Shown here: piece after piece, positions 1-5,671 of the stretch
How the letters are laid out: each line of letters starts with the position of its first letter
Numbering within the stretch: position 1 is the first letter of the stretch
Source: Rhodospirillales bacterium
GTDB lineage: Bacteria; Pseudomonadota; Alphaproteobacteria; Rhodospirillales; Casp-alpha2
Assembly (NCBI GenBank): GCA_028282185.1
Contig: JANQIJ010000213.1
Coordinates: 1 to 6,007, forward strand
Reading direction: 5' to 3'
Length of the DNA stretch: 6,007 bases
Translations under genes and position numbers: made by a program
The notes under the pieces: model-generated
Told to the model about the DNA's origin: nothing
Seen by the model: the letters and a program-made list of their open reading frames with translations, nothing else
Database searches by the model: none

Positions 1-271
1 CGGAACCCAGTTTCCAGGTCGGCCGCTGCCAGACGGTGTCCTGGCGCAGGTCGGCTTCGACCTCGTCCTCGTTCATGCCGCTGTAGTAATTCCAATTACG
101 ATTGTATTCGCGGATATGCTCAAGGCAGAACCAGCGATAGCGGTCCAAAGCTTCGCGGGAATAGGGCGCCTTGAATTCGGCGGGTCGATTGCAATCGGGC
201 CATTCACAGGTCCGTTTCGCCGTCTCGACCTCGTCGGCTTCGCCAAAGCTTTCGTTCAGATCGACCATCAT
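1..271 (-). CDS. J-domain (DnaJ-like) protein, N-terminal part only
   Basis: The gene is transcribed leftwards and is cut by the window edge; about 90 residues are visible. The protein opens MMVDLNESFGEADEVE. It then has a C-x4-C pair (CEWPDC), the stretch APYSREALDRYRWFCLEHIREYN with a C-x2-H, then NWNYYSGMNEDEVEADLRQD and WQRPTWKLG. This is the conserved N-terminal half of a family of alphaproteobacterial J-domain proteins, in which the J domain lies at the C-terminus, here outside the window. The CxxxxC...CxxH arrangement could bind a metal, which is inference. J proteins stimulate the ATPase of Hsp70 (DnaK); the client is unknown. Two adjacent ATGs (271 and 268) and a GTG at 277 could start translation; no convincing Shine-Dalgarno sequence precedes any of them. 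The HPD signature cannot be checked here. Confidence 0.8.
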   Translation of the reverse strand, partial: MMVDLNESFGEADEVETAKRTCEWPDCNRPAEFKAPYSREALDRYRWFCLEHIREYNRNWNYYSGMNEDEVEADLRQDTVWQRPTWKLGS

Positions 272-567
272 GGCCACTATGCGCGGGCGTGGTCCCGCAA
301 GCAAGCGGCGACCGGGAGTTATGACCTTTGTCTAACTTGAAATCTGTCAAATAAATATTGTTCTCTTGGAAACGAACATAAGATTAGGGATTGGACGAGG
401 GGGCAATCGCGCAGGCGGTTATTTAACTGTCGCGATAATACTTGAATAGGAAACAACGTCCTTCGTGCGGATGACATGAACCATCCACAGCCCTATCTGC
501 GCTACGGATCAGCACATGACCGTCCGGCAATCGCGTTTCGCTAAAAAAGAAGAGCTGGAATGCAACA
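272..567. other. AT-richer divergent intergenic region
   Basis: About 296 bases between the leftward J-domain gene and the rightward ribbon-helix-helix gene. The part around 328-440 is clearly richer in A/T than the flanking genes, as expected for promoters. On the minus strand a perfect TTGACA lies at 350-345, but the nearest -10-like element (CATAAC, 323-318) is 21 bases away, longer than usual. On the plus strand TTGTCT (328-333) is followed 18 bases later by TAAATA (352-357), a weak match. Nothing else recognisable is seen apart from a 19-codon open frame at 516-575. Confidence 0.5.
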
Positions 568-849
568 ATGAATAGTAGTTTGAAGAGCCGAAACGTAACC
601 GTGAACGGGCGACGTACCAGCCTGCGTCTGGAAGATGCCACCTGGCAGGCCTTCGACCAGATCTGCGACTGGGAAAAGGTCTCGCCTCACCAGCTTTGTT
701 CTCAAGTAGAGGCTATGCGCAAGGGCTCCAGCCGGACGTCGACGGTCCGGGCTTTCATCGTGACCTATTTCCGAACTGCCGCCAACCAAAACGGCGCGCC
801 ACGGGCCGGCCTGGTCGATCAGGTGATGAAGACTCTTGCCGCAGGGTAG
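568..849 (+). CDS. Ribbon-helix-helix domain protein (RHH_4 type)
   Basis: A 93-residue protein matching the pattern of small alphaproteobacterial ribbon-helix-helix proteins. Residues 8-22 (RNVTVNGRRTSLRLE) form the predicted DNA-contacting strand with the typical basic, Thr/Ser-rich pattern. Residues 23-38 form helix 1 (ATWQAFDQICDWEKV), and residues 39-51 form helix 2 beginning at the conserved Ser (SPHQLCSQVEAMR). Residues 54-72 (SSRTSTVRAFIVTYFRTAA) are the conserved C-terminal extension of this subfamily. Ribbon-helix-helix proteins bind DNA as dimers, often as repressors, but members of this subfamily mostly lack assigned targets. No toxin gene follows, so an antitoxin role is unlikely. 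The start at 568 follows a weak CTGGA element about 10 bases upstream. It is convergent with the next gene across a 90-base gap with no clear terminator. Confidence 0.85.
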   Translation: MNSSLKSRNVTVNGRRTSLRLEDATWQAFDQICDWEKVSPHQLCSQVEAMRKGSSRTSTVRAFIVTYFRTAANQNGAPRAGLVDQVMKTLAAG

Positions 850-939
850 GGCGGCTGTTTTGCAGATTTCAGGGTGCCCGCGGGTCTTCGTCGCCGGGCC
901 TGCCTTGCGTCGGCGCGGCGCGGGTTTCTCCGGCGGACC

Positions 940-1548
940 CTAGCCCGCTTCCCGGCCCGGCGCCTTTCGGTCCGGTTGAGCCGCAAAGAATTCCGGCCAG
1001 CGTCGCTCGGCAACGGGGCCCGTGCTGCGCAGCGCGTAGCACGTATCCATCAACGGCGGTTTCTTCGCGGCCGGGGCGGTATTGCCTTGGTCTTCCGGCG
1101 TGACCTTGGAGCCGGATTCCCGCATCGGGAAAATGGTTTGGAACGCGGTCACCGCCAAAGGCCCCATCAACAGGTCGCGCAAATGGGTGCATCCGTGGAC
1201 GCCGCCCATCACCGAGGTCACCGCCCTGCGCCAGCCGGGTCCTATCTTCAGTCCCGCGAGTTTGTGAAAGACTTCCGTTACTTCGCCGCAAATACCGTAA
1301 GGGCCGGATTCGGTCGAGGCTTCCGCGGCATGGACCATCATGTCATCGTCCAAGGTGACCCGGATCAACATGTCATGCACCGGTTCGCCGGCAGCAATGC
1401 CGTCCCGGTCACGGTTGCCGAAGCTGTAAGTCTTTGTATCGGTCAGGCGACCTTCGATGTCCCATAAGCCGTCATCGCGGTGATATCCCCGGCAAACGAT
1501 CTCGCGCGTGTGAATGTGTTTGCGGGGGGACGCTTTGCTTAAGGGCAT
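940..1548 (-). CDS. DUF2889 family protein
   Basis: A 202-residue protein resembling the DUF2889 family of proteobacterial proteins, whose function is not established to my knowledge. Recognisable blocks are PRKHIHTREIVCRGYHRDDGL (residues 8-28), DIEGRLTDTKTYSF (30-43), AGEPVHDMLIRVTLDDD (53-69), LKIGPGWRRAV (100-110), the motif GGVHGCTHLRDLL (115-127), and the C-terminal block PPLMDTCYALRS...RRWPEFF (164-188). Cys19, Cys87, Cys120, His122 and Cys170 sit inside these blocks. The frame stays open upstream to 1734, but I place the start at 1548. There AGGAG (1559-1555) lies 6 bases before an ATG, and the protein then begins MPLSK as I recall for relatives. The extra upstream residues are low-complexity and look noncoding. 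No signal peptide or membrane segment is apparent, so it is probably cytoplasmic. Confidence 0.88.
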   Translation of the reverse strand: MPLSKASPRKHIHTREIVCRGYHRDDGLWDIEGRLTDTKTYSFGNRDRDGIAAGEPVHDMLIRVTLDDDMMVHAAEASTESGPYGICGEVTEVFHKLAGLKIGPGWRRAVTSVMGGVHGCTHLRDLLMGPLAVTAFQTIFPMRESGSKVTPEDQGNTAPAAKKPPLMDTCYALRSTGPVAERRWPEFFAAQPDRKAPGREAG

Positions 1549-1650
1549 GGCGGGCTCCTGCGTGATTTGTTCGATCGGCCGGGGGAAGGGCGCCGATGGC
1601 CCATGAGGCCGCTGATCCGCGTATTGGCCGCACCCGGCAAAGGTTACCCT

Positions 1651-1684
1651 TGGGCTGGGTATTCCGCTGGGCTGGGTATTCCGC
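1651..1684. repeat. Perfect 17-bp tandem direct repeat
   Basis: The unit TGGGCTGGGTATTCCGC occurs twice head to tail (1651-1667 and 1668-1684) with no mismatch or spacer. It lies about 100 bases upstream of the DUF2889 start, in the noncoding interval between that gene and the CBS gene. It could be a slippage duplication or a pair of binding sites; the sequence alone does not decide. Confidence 0.9.
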
Positions 1685-1740
1685 GTTCCCGGCAAGTCGC
1701 GGGAACTGTATCGGTCCCGATAGGGCACAGGCAAGGAGAA

Positions 1741-1768
1741 CCGGTCGGCCGCGCGCCGGGCCGAACGG
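1741..1768 (-). terminator. Possible terminator of the CBS gene
   Basis: An inverted repeat 25-52 bases past the CBS stop codon. TCGGCC (1745-1750) pairs with GGCCGA (1759-1764), and the outer CCG (1741-1743) pairs with CGG (1766-1768) across one G/A mismatch. The loop has 8 bases. On the minus strand the stem is followed by TTCTCCTT, a poor U-tract, so intrinsic termination is only possible. Confidence 0.3.
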
Positions 1769-1792
1769 ACGCTGCAGAGACGCGTCGCGAGG

Positions 1793-2242
1793 TCAGGCGC
1801 TGTAACGATCGCCGAAGGCGAAGGCCTCGGCTTCGCGGATGCTTTCTTCCAGGTTCTGTTTCACCGCTTCATGCAGGTCACGGATCGAGACCATGGCGAC
1901 GCAACGACCGTCGGCGTCTGTGACCGGCAGGTGCCGATAGCGGCGCGTCATCATCAGTTCCAGGGCATCACCGGCCCGATCGGTTGCGGACAGGGTGTCC
2001 GGATCGGGGGTCATGATGTCGCCGACCTTGACATCCGCCGGCGACGCATTCTCCGCGACGACCCGCCTGGTCAAGTCGCGCTCGGTCAAAATGCCGATGA
2101 GTTTGCCGTCGTCATCGAGAACGATGATCGCCGCCACGTTCGCCGTCGCCATGGCGGCTGCCGCCTCATGCGCGGTGGCGTCGACCCTGGTCGATGTCAG
2201 GTTATGAGGTTCGACGATATCGGGGAAAATTCTACTTTGCAT
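1793..2242 (-). CDS. Stand-alone tandem CBS-domain protein
   Basis: A 149-residue protein made almost entirely of two CBS motifs, at about residues 10-65 and 77-130. The first ends in the characteristic GILTERDLTRRVV (50-62). The second begins DIMTPDPDTLSATD (75-88) and ends in MVSIRDLHEAV (117-127). A short acidic helix and a polar tail follow, and there is no catalytic or membrane domain. Paired CBS motifs (Bateman modules) commonly bind adenine nucleotides such as AMP, ATP or SAM, and small proteins of this kind are thought to act as energy or redox sensors that modulate a partner; no partner is evident here. The ATG at 2242 is preceded by GGGAGG (2255-2250) with a 7-base gap, a strong ribosome binding site. 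The gene lies 121 bases beyond the CNNM gene and probably has its own promoter. Confidence 0.9.
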   Translation of the reverse strand: MQSRIFPDIVEPHNLTSTRVDATAHEAAAAMATANVAAIIVLDDDGKLIGILTERDLTRRVVAENASPADVKVGDIMTPDPDTLSATDRAGDALELMMTRRYRHLPVTDADGRCVAMVSIRDLHEAVKQNLEESIREAEAFAFGDRYSA

Positions 2243-2249
2243 GCCTTTT

Positions 2250-2255
2250 CCTCCC
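2250..2255 (-). promoter_or_regulatory. Strong ribosome binding site of the CBS gene
   Basis: GGGAGG on the minus strand sits 7 bases before the ATG at 2242 and fixes that start. It is among the strongest Shine-Dalgarno matches in the window; most other genes here have weak ones. Confidence 0.75.
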
Positions 2256-2322
2256 TGCCGTTTCGGCCGGCCACCGTCGCCCAGCGCATTTTTTCGTGCC
2301 TTCCATTAAACGGCTATTGACC

Positions 2323-2351
2323 AATATAGGGAAACAATCGGCCTTGGTTAA
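2323..2351 (-). promoter_or_regulatory. Possible sigma70-type promoter of the CBS gene
   Basis: On the minus strand TTAACC (2351-2346, 4/6 match to the -35 consensus) is separated by 17 bases from TATATT (2328-2323, 5/6 match to the -10). It would start a transcript near 2316, about 75 bases before the CBS start codon. It lies in an AT-rich patch of an otherwise GC-rich gap, which supports it, but matches of this quality also arise by chance. Confidence 0.35.
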
Positions 2352-2374
2352 GGGGGGGCTGCGTCAGCCCCCTT
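2352..2374 (-). terminator. GC-rich hairpin at the end of the CNNM/CorC gene
   Basis: GGGGGCTG (2354-2361) pairs perfectly with CAGCCCCC (2365-2372) around a 3-base loop, giving an 8-bp stem of seven G-C and one A-T pair. The TGA stop codon of the CNNM/CorC gene (2366-2364) lies at the loop and top of the stem. On the minus strand the stem is followed by CCTTAACC, without a U-run. It could therefore be a weak terminator or a 3'-end-stabilising structure that closes the aro operon. Confidence 0.4.
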
Positions 2375-3641
2375 GGCGGCGCTTCGAAACTTCCTTCGGC
2401 GGCGTGACACGGACCGAGGTGACTTGGTGCCGGCGACGCTCCAGGATGTCGAAGCGGAACCCATGGAATCTGAAGGACTGGCCGACCTCCGGAATGCGTC
2501 GGGCCTCGTGCAGGATCAGGCCGGCGACTGTCGCCGCTTCTTCGTCGGGCAGGCCCCATTCGTATTCCCTGTTGAGATCACGAATAGTCACGGTGCCTTC
2601 GACGACCACCGAGCCGTCGCTGCGCGCGACCACGCCGCGGACTGTTTCGTCGTGCTCGTCATCGATTTCGCCGACGATCTCTTCCAGAATGTCTTCCAGG
2701 GTGACCACGCCCTGCAGGCTGCCGTACTCGTCGACGACCATGGCAAAATGCTCGCGCCTGGCACGGAATGCCTCCAACTGGTCAAGCAGCGGCGTGGTCT
2801 CGGGAATGAACCAGGGCGCCGCCGCCATCTTCATGATGTCGAAGCGGTCTGGATCTTCTTCGGATTCCCTGAGCGCCCGGAAAAGCGCCTTCGCATGGAT
2901 GATGCCGACAATATTGTCGGGCTCGTCACGCCACAGGGGAATCCGGGTGTAGGGGCTGTCCAGCACGCCTGAGATCAGTTCCTCCGCCGGCAGTTCCACA
3001 TTCAGGGTATGCAGGTTCGAGCGATGAACCATGATGGCGCCGACCGGCACGTCGGCCAGGTCCAGGACGCTGCGCAACATCACCCGCTCAAGCACGGTTT
3101 CCTCATCGCCCGTGTGCAGGTCGATGGCGCCGCGCAATTCCTCTTCGAATTCGTGGCCGTTGTCCGCGGCGTTGAAATCGACGCCGACGAGACGGAACAG
3201 GCCGCGGACCAGGGCCTCGATCGTGAGCGTCACCGGGGCCAGCAGGCGCACCGTCAGGCTGATCGCCGGCGCCACGAACAGAGCCATGGTGTTGGCGTTC
3301 TTGATCGCATAGGTCTTGGGCATGACCTCGGCGAAGATCAGCACCAGCAAGGTCATGCCCAGGGTGGCATAGGCCACGCCGACCTCGCCGAACAGCGAGA
3401 TTAGAACGCTTGTCGCCAGGGCCGAGGCCAGGATGTTGACCAGGTTGTTGCCCAACAAAATGGCGCCGATCAGCCGTTCCTTTTGCTCGTATAGCCGATT
3501 GACGATCGCCGCCCGCTTGTCGCCGGCCTGTTCCAGGCGATGCATCAACGGTTGCGACGACGCCGTCAGTGCGGTTTCCGATCCGGAAAAGAAACCGGAC
3601 AGAATAAGCAGAAAGAGAATAATGGTCAGGGTCGTGATCAT
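2364..3641 (-). CDS. CNNM/CorC-type membrane protein with CBS pair (HlyC/CorC family)
   Basis: A 425-residue inner-membrane protein of the CNNM/CorC family, long annotated as 'hemolysin'. The N-terminal DUF21/CNNM domain (about 1-160) has a first membrane helix running into FFSGSETALTAS (17-28), then GNNLVNI (64-70), and FAEVMPKT (103-110). These carry the Ser, Asn and Glu positions linked to Mg2+ binding in bacterial CorC structures. Further hydrophobic spans fall at about 58-83, 88-107 and 118-140. A CBS pair follows (about 196-330, including GVVTLEDILEEIVGEI), then a C-terminal CorC_HlyC domain (about 345-412). Length and domain order are normal for the family. A role in Mg2+ or other cation efflux or homeostasis is the best reading; toxin activity is unlikely. 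It starts 58 bases after the aroB stop with only a weak ribosome binding site, consistent with membership of the aro operon. Confidence 0.93.
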   Translation of the reverse strand: MITTLTIILFLLILSGFFSGSETALTASSQPLMHRLEQAGDKRAAIVNRLYEQKERLIGAILLGNNLVNILASALATSVLISLFGEVGVAYATLGMTLLVLIFAEVMPKTYAIKNANTMALFVAPAISLTVRLLAPVTLTIEALVRGLFRLVGVDFNAADNGHEFEEELRGAIDLHTGDEETVLERVMLRSVLDLADVPVGAIMVHRSNLHTLNVELPAEELISGVLDSPYTRIPLWRDEPDNIVGIIHAKALFRALRESEEDPDRFDIMKMAAAPWFIPETTPLLDQLEAFRARREHFAMVVDEYGSLQGVVTLEDILEEIVGEIDDEHDETVRGVVARSDGSVVVEGTVTIRDLNREYEWGLPDEEAATVAGLILHEARRIPEVGQSFRFHGFRFDILERRRHQVTSVRVTPPKEVSKRRQGG

Positions 3642-3699
3642 GGCGCTTGCTCGCGATTGAAAGGACCGGTAGGCCGACGCCCCCGGCGGGTCTCGGCGG

Positions 3700-4845
3700 T
3701 CAGGCCGCCGGGCTCAGGAATTCGCCCAGCACGCTCGCCACCGGATCAGGGGCGACGTCCTTGGCGATGAAGGATTGGCCGATGGCGCGGCACAGGATGA
3801 AGGTCATGCGGCCGTCCTCGGTCTTCTTGTCCTTCAACATATGGGACAGCAGGCGATCCGCCGTCCAGTTCGCAACATCCAGGCGCGACAAATCCGTCGG
3901 CAGGCCCGTTTCCGCCAAGTGGGCCGCCAGGCGCGCGGCGTCGTTTCCCCGGGCATGGCCCAGGCGCGCCGACAGGCGGAGCGCCATGACCATGCCGATG
4001 GCCACCGCCTCGCCGTGCAGCAAGGCCTCGCCATAACCGCATTCGGCCTCCAAGGCATGGCCGAAGGTATGGCCCAGGTTCAACAGCGCCCGGGCGCCCT
4101 GTTCGGTTTCATCGGCGCTGACGATCCGGGCCTTGGCCCGGCAACAGGTCAGGATCGCCTGACGCCGCTTGTCCGGGTCGCCCGCGAGCAGGTCGGTGCC
4201 GTTGGCTTCAAGCCAATCGAAGAAATCCGGCATGTCGATGCAGCCGTACTTTACGACCTCGGCATAGCCGGCTTGTAGTTCCCGGGGCGGCAGGCTGTCG
4301 AGCACGCCCGTATCCGCCAATACCAGGCGCGGCTGATAGAACGCGCCGACCAGGTTCTTGCCTTGGGCCGTGTTGATCGCGGTCTTGCCGCCGATGGAAC
4401 TGTCGACCTGGGCCAGCAAGGTTGTCGGAATTTGGATGAAATCCAGCCCGCGCAGGGTCAAGGCCGCCACCACCCCGGTCAGGTCGCCGATGACGCCGCC
4501 GCCGAGCGCGATCACCGCCGTCTTGCGATCGATGCCGCCGGCCAGAAGGTCGCCGACGACCTGTTCCAAATGGGCGAAATCCTTGGTCGCCTCGCCGGGC
4601 GGAAGGACGATCGCGCGATGTCCGATGCCCGCGCTGTCGAGACTGCGTTCGAGGGCCGGCAGGGCCACGCCGGCCACGTGCTCGTCCGTGACGATGACCG
4701 TGTTGGGACCGCGCAGCACCGCGGCCAGGTGGCGGCCGGCCCCGGCGATCAGACCTTGGCCGATCAGGATCGGGTAACTCCGGTTGCCGAGATCGACGGT
4801 CAGTCGGTCGAAGGTAGGATTGTTTGGTTCCATCAAAGTGCTCAT
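3700..4845 (-). CDS. aroB: 3-dehydroquinate synthase
   Basis: AroB converts DAHP (3-deoxy-D-arabino-heptulosonate 7-phosphate) to 3-dehydroquinate, the second step of the shikimate pathway, in the cytoplasm with NAD+ and a divalent metal. Numbered from the ATG at 4845 (381 residues), visible features are the NAD-binding ALGGGVIGDLTG (about 113-124), IPTTLLAQVDSSIGGKTAIN (139-158), and GKNLVGAFYQP (162-172). The metal ligands are Glu196 in AGYAEVVKYG, His259 in NLGHTFGHALE and His277 in LLHGEAVAIGM. All key residues are present and the length is typical. The start is uncertain: a TTG at 4857, ATG at 4845 and ATG at 4833 are in frame. I chose 4845 as the first ATG; only 4833 has even a weak GAG element at suitable spacing. 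The gap to aroK is 23 bases, indicating co-transcription. Confidence 0.96.
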   Translation of the reverse strand: MSTLMEPNNPTFDRLTVDLGNRSYPILIGQGLIAGAGRHLAAVLRGPNTVIVTDEHVAGVALPALERSLDSAGIGHRAIVLPPGEATKDFAHLEQVVGDLLAGGIDRKTAVIALGGGVIGDLTGVVAALTLRGLDFIQIPTTLLAQVDSSIGGKTAINTAQGKNLVGAFYQPRLVLADTGVLDSLPPRELQAGYAEVVKYGCIDMPDFFDWLEANGTDLLAGDPDKRRQAILTCCRAKARIVSADETEQGARALLNLGHTFGHALEAECGYGEALLHGEAVAIGMVMALRLSARLGHARGNDAARLAAHLAETGLPTDLSRLDVANWTADRLLSHMLKDKKTEDGRMTFILCRAIGQSFIAKDVAPDPVASVLGEFLSPAA

Positions 4846-4868
4846 TGAAAGCGTCAAAGACAGGTGGT

Positions 4869-5450
4869 TTAGCGCGGGGTTTCGGCGCCGTCCGGCGCCG
4901 TCCGGTCGGTTGCCGCGGCCACGCGCAATCGATCGAGAACCCGACCCGCTGTCTTGTCCGGGGGTTCGTCCATGCTGTCGATGATGATATCCGCCTCGGC
5001 ATAGACCGGATAGCGTTCATCGATCAGTGATTTCAGTTTTGCTCTGGTACTGCCGCCTTTCAGCAGGGGGCGGCCACCGTGGCGGCGCCGGGTACGCCGT
5101 TCCAGGGTCGCAAGGTCGGCCCGGAGCCAAACCGCGACGGCGCCGTCGGTGATACGCCGGCGGGTTTCGTCGTTCATGAACGCGCCGCCGCCCGATGCAA
5201 TCACTTGCGGCGGTCCGTCCAGCAGGCGTTTGAGGACCCGCGCCTCGACGTCCCGGAACGCGGCTTCGCCGTAGAACTCGAAAATGTCCTCGATCGAACA
5301 GCCGGCGGCCTGTTCCACCTCGTCGTCGGAATCGACGAACGGCAAGCCCAGTTTATGCGCCAAAACGCGGCCCACCGAGCTTTTTCCCGCCCCCATCAGG
5401 CCGACAAGAACGATCGATTTTTCTTTATTTTCAGTCGTTTGAGACGTCAT
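4869..5450 (-). CDS. aroK: Shikimate kinase
   Basis: AroK transfers phosphate from ATP to shikimate, giving shikimate 3-phosphate, in the cytoplasm. The 193-residue protein has the P-loop GLMGAGKSS (residues 17-25), the shikimate-binding DSDDEVE (40-46, with Asp42), the conserved Arg66 in FRDVE, the GGG motif at 87-89, and the lid motif HGGRPLL (124-130) with Arg127. RYPVYAEAD near the C-terminus belongs to the nucleotide-binding region. All catalytic positions are intact. A polar tail of about 20 residues after the core is partly encoded by a duplicated 10-bp unit (4884-4903). The ATG at 5450 has only a poor ribosome binding site. It is the first gene of the aroK-aroB-CNNM operon. The symbol aroK rather than aroL is used because it is the only copy seen and pairs with aroB. 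Confidence 0.96.
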   Translation of the reverse strand: MTSQTTENKEKSIVLVGLMGAGKSSVGRVLAHKLGLPFVDSDDEVEQAAGCSIEDIFEFYGEAAFRDVEARVLKRLLDGPPQVIASGGGAFMNDETRRRITDGAVAVWLRADLATLERRTRRRHGGRPLLKGGSTRAKLKSLIDERYPVYAEADIIIDSMDEPPDKTAGRVLDRLRVAAATDRTAPDGAETPR

Positions 5451-5671
5451 GCCTGGGTTGGCGTTAAATGAACTCGCGGTCCGACCGGCGGCGTTGAAAG
5501 GTCGATGCCGAGCCGATACACTCCGCCGGATCCGTGCCGCCGGAAAAATGCCACAGTCCCGTCATATCCGAAACCTAAAATCCTTTCGGGTCGCCTGTTC
5601 CCGGTACTGCGGCGGCAGTGCACAAGACCGTAGGTTCCGGCGTCGGGCGTCGGCGACAGATACCGTATGAT
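5451..5671. other. Divergent intergenic region between aroK and the membrane-peptide gene
   Basis: About 221 bases that must hold the leftward aro operon promoter and the rightward promoter. For aroK I find no convincing -35/-10 pair. Short TCCG/CGGA inverted repeats occur at 5522-5545, and a run of A's follows at 5553-5557. No conserved RNA element or small gene is recognised. Confidence 0.5.
5494..5522 (+). promoter_or_regulatory. Possible sigma70-type promoter for the right-edge gene pair
   Basis: TTGAAA (5494-5499, 5/6 match to the -35 consensus) is followed by a 17-base spacer and TACACT (5517-5522, 4/6 match to the -10). Transcription would start near 5529 and leave a leader of about 140 bases before the ATG at 5672. 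Spacing is ideal, but the long leader and GC-rich surroundings leave doubt. Confidence 0.4.

Noticed and set aside
345..350. Minus-strand TTGACA as a complete promoter for the J-domain gene
   Set aside because: The -35 match is perfect, but no -10-like hexamer lies 16-18 bases downstream; the nearest candidate is at 21 bases. It is kept only as a note in the intergenic entry.
568..849. RHH protein as the antitoxin of a toxin-antitoxin pair
   Set aside because: No small toxin-like gene is adjacent on the same strand; the next gene is convergent and belongs to DUF2889. The protein fits the stand-alone alphaproteobacterial RHH subfamily.
696..1103. Plus-strand open frame overlapping the RHH gene and the following gap
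   Set aside because: It is out of frame with the RHH protein, Pro/Arg-rich, and runs into antisense of the DUF2889 gene.
874..1467. Plus-strand open frame of about 197 codons opposite the DUF2889 gene
   Set aside because: It is antisense to a gene with clear family motifs, and its composition is Arg/Ala/Gly-rich with no recognisable motif.
1549..1734. Upstream in-frame extension of the DUF2889 gene by 62 residues
   Set aside because: The added residues are Pro/Arg-rich without family resemblance, cross the 17-bp tandem repeat, and a strong AGGAG site precedes the ATG at 1548.
2194..2972. Long plus-strand open frames opposite the CNNM/CorC gene
   Set aside because: They are antisense to a well-supported gene, show no domain-like pattern, and reflect the absence of stop codons in GC-rich DNA.
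2364..3641. CNNM/CorC gene as a true hemolysin
   Set aside because: The 'hemolysin' name is historical for this family; the domain set indicates a cation-transport-related membrane protein.
4208..5020. Long open frame on the minus strand (about 270 codons) overlapping aroB and aroK
   Set aside because: It lies in another frame of two certain genes and is Arg/Pro/Gly-rich, typical of a shadow frame in GC-rich coding DNA.
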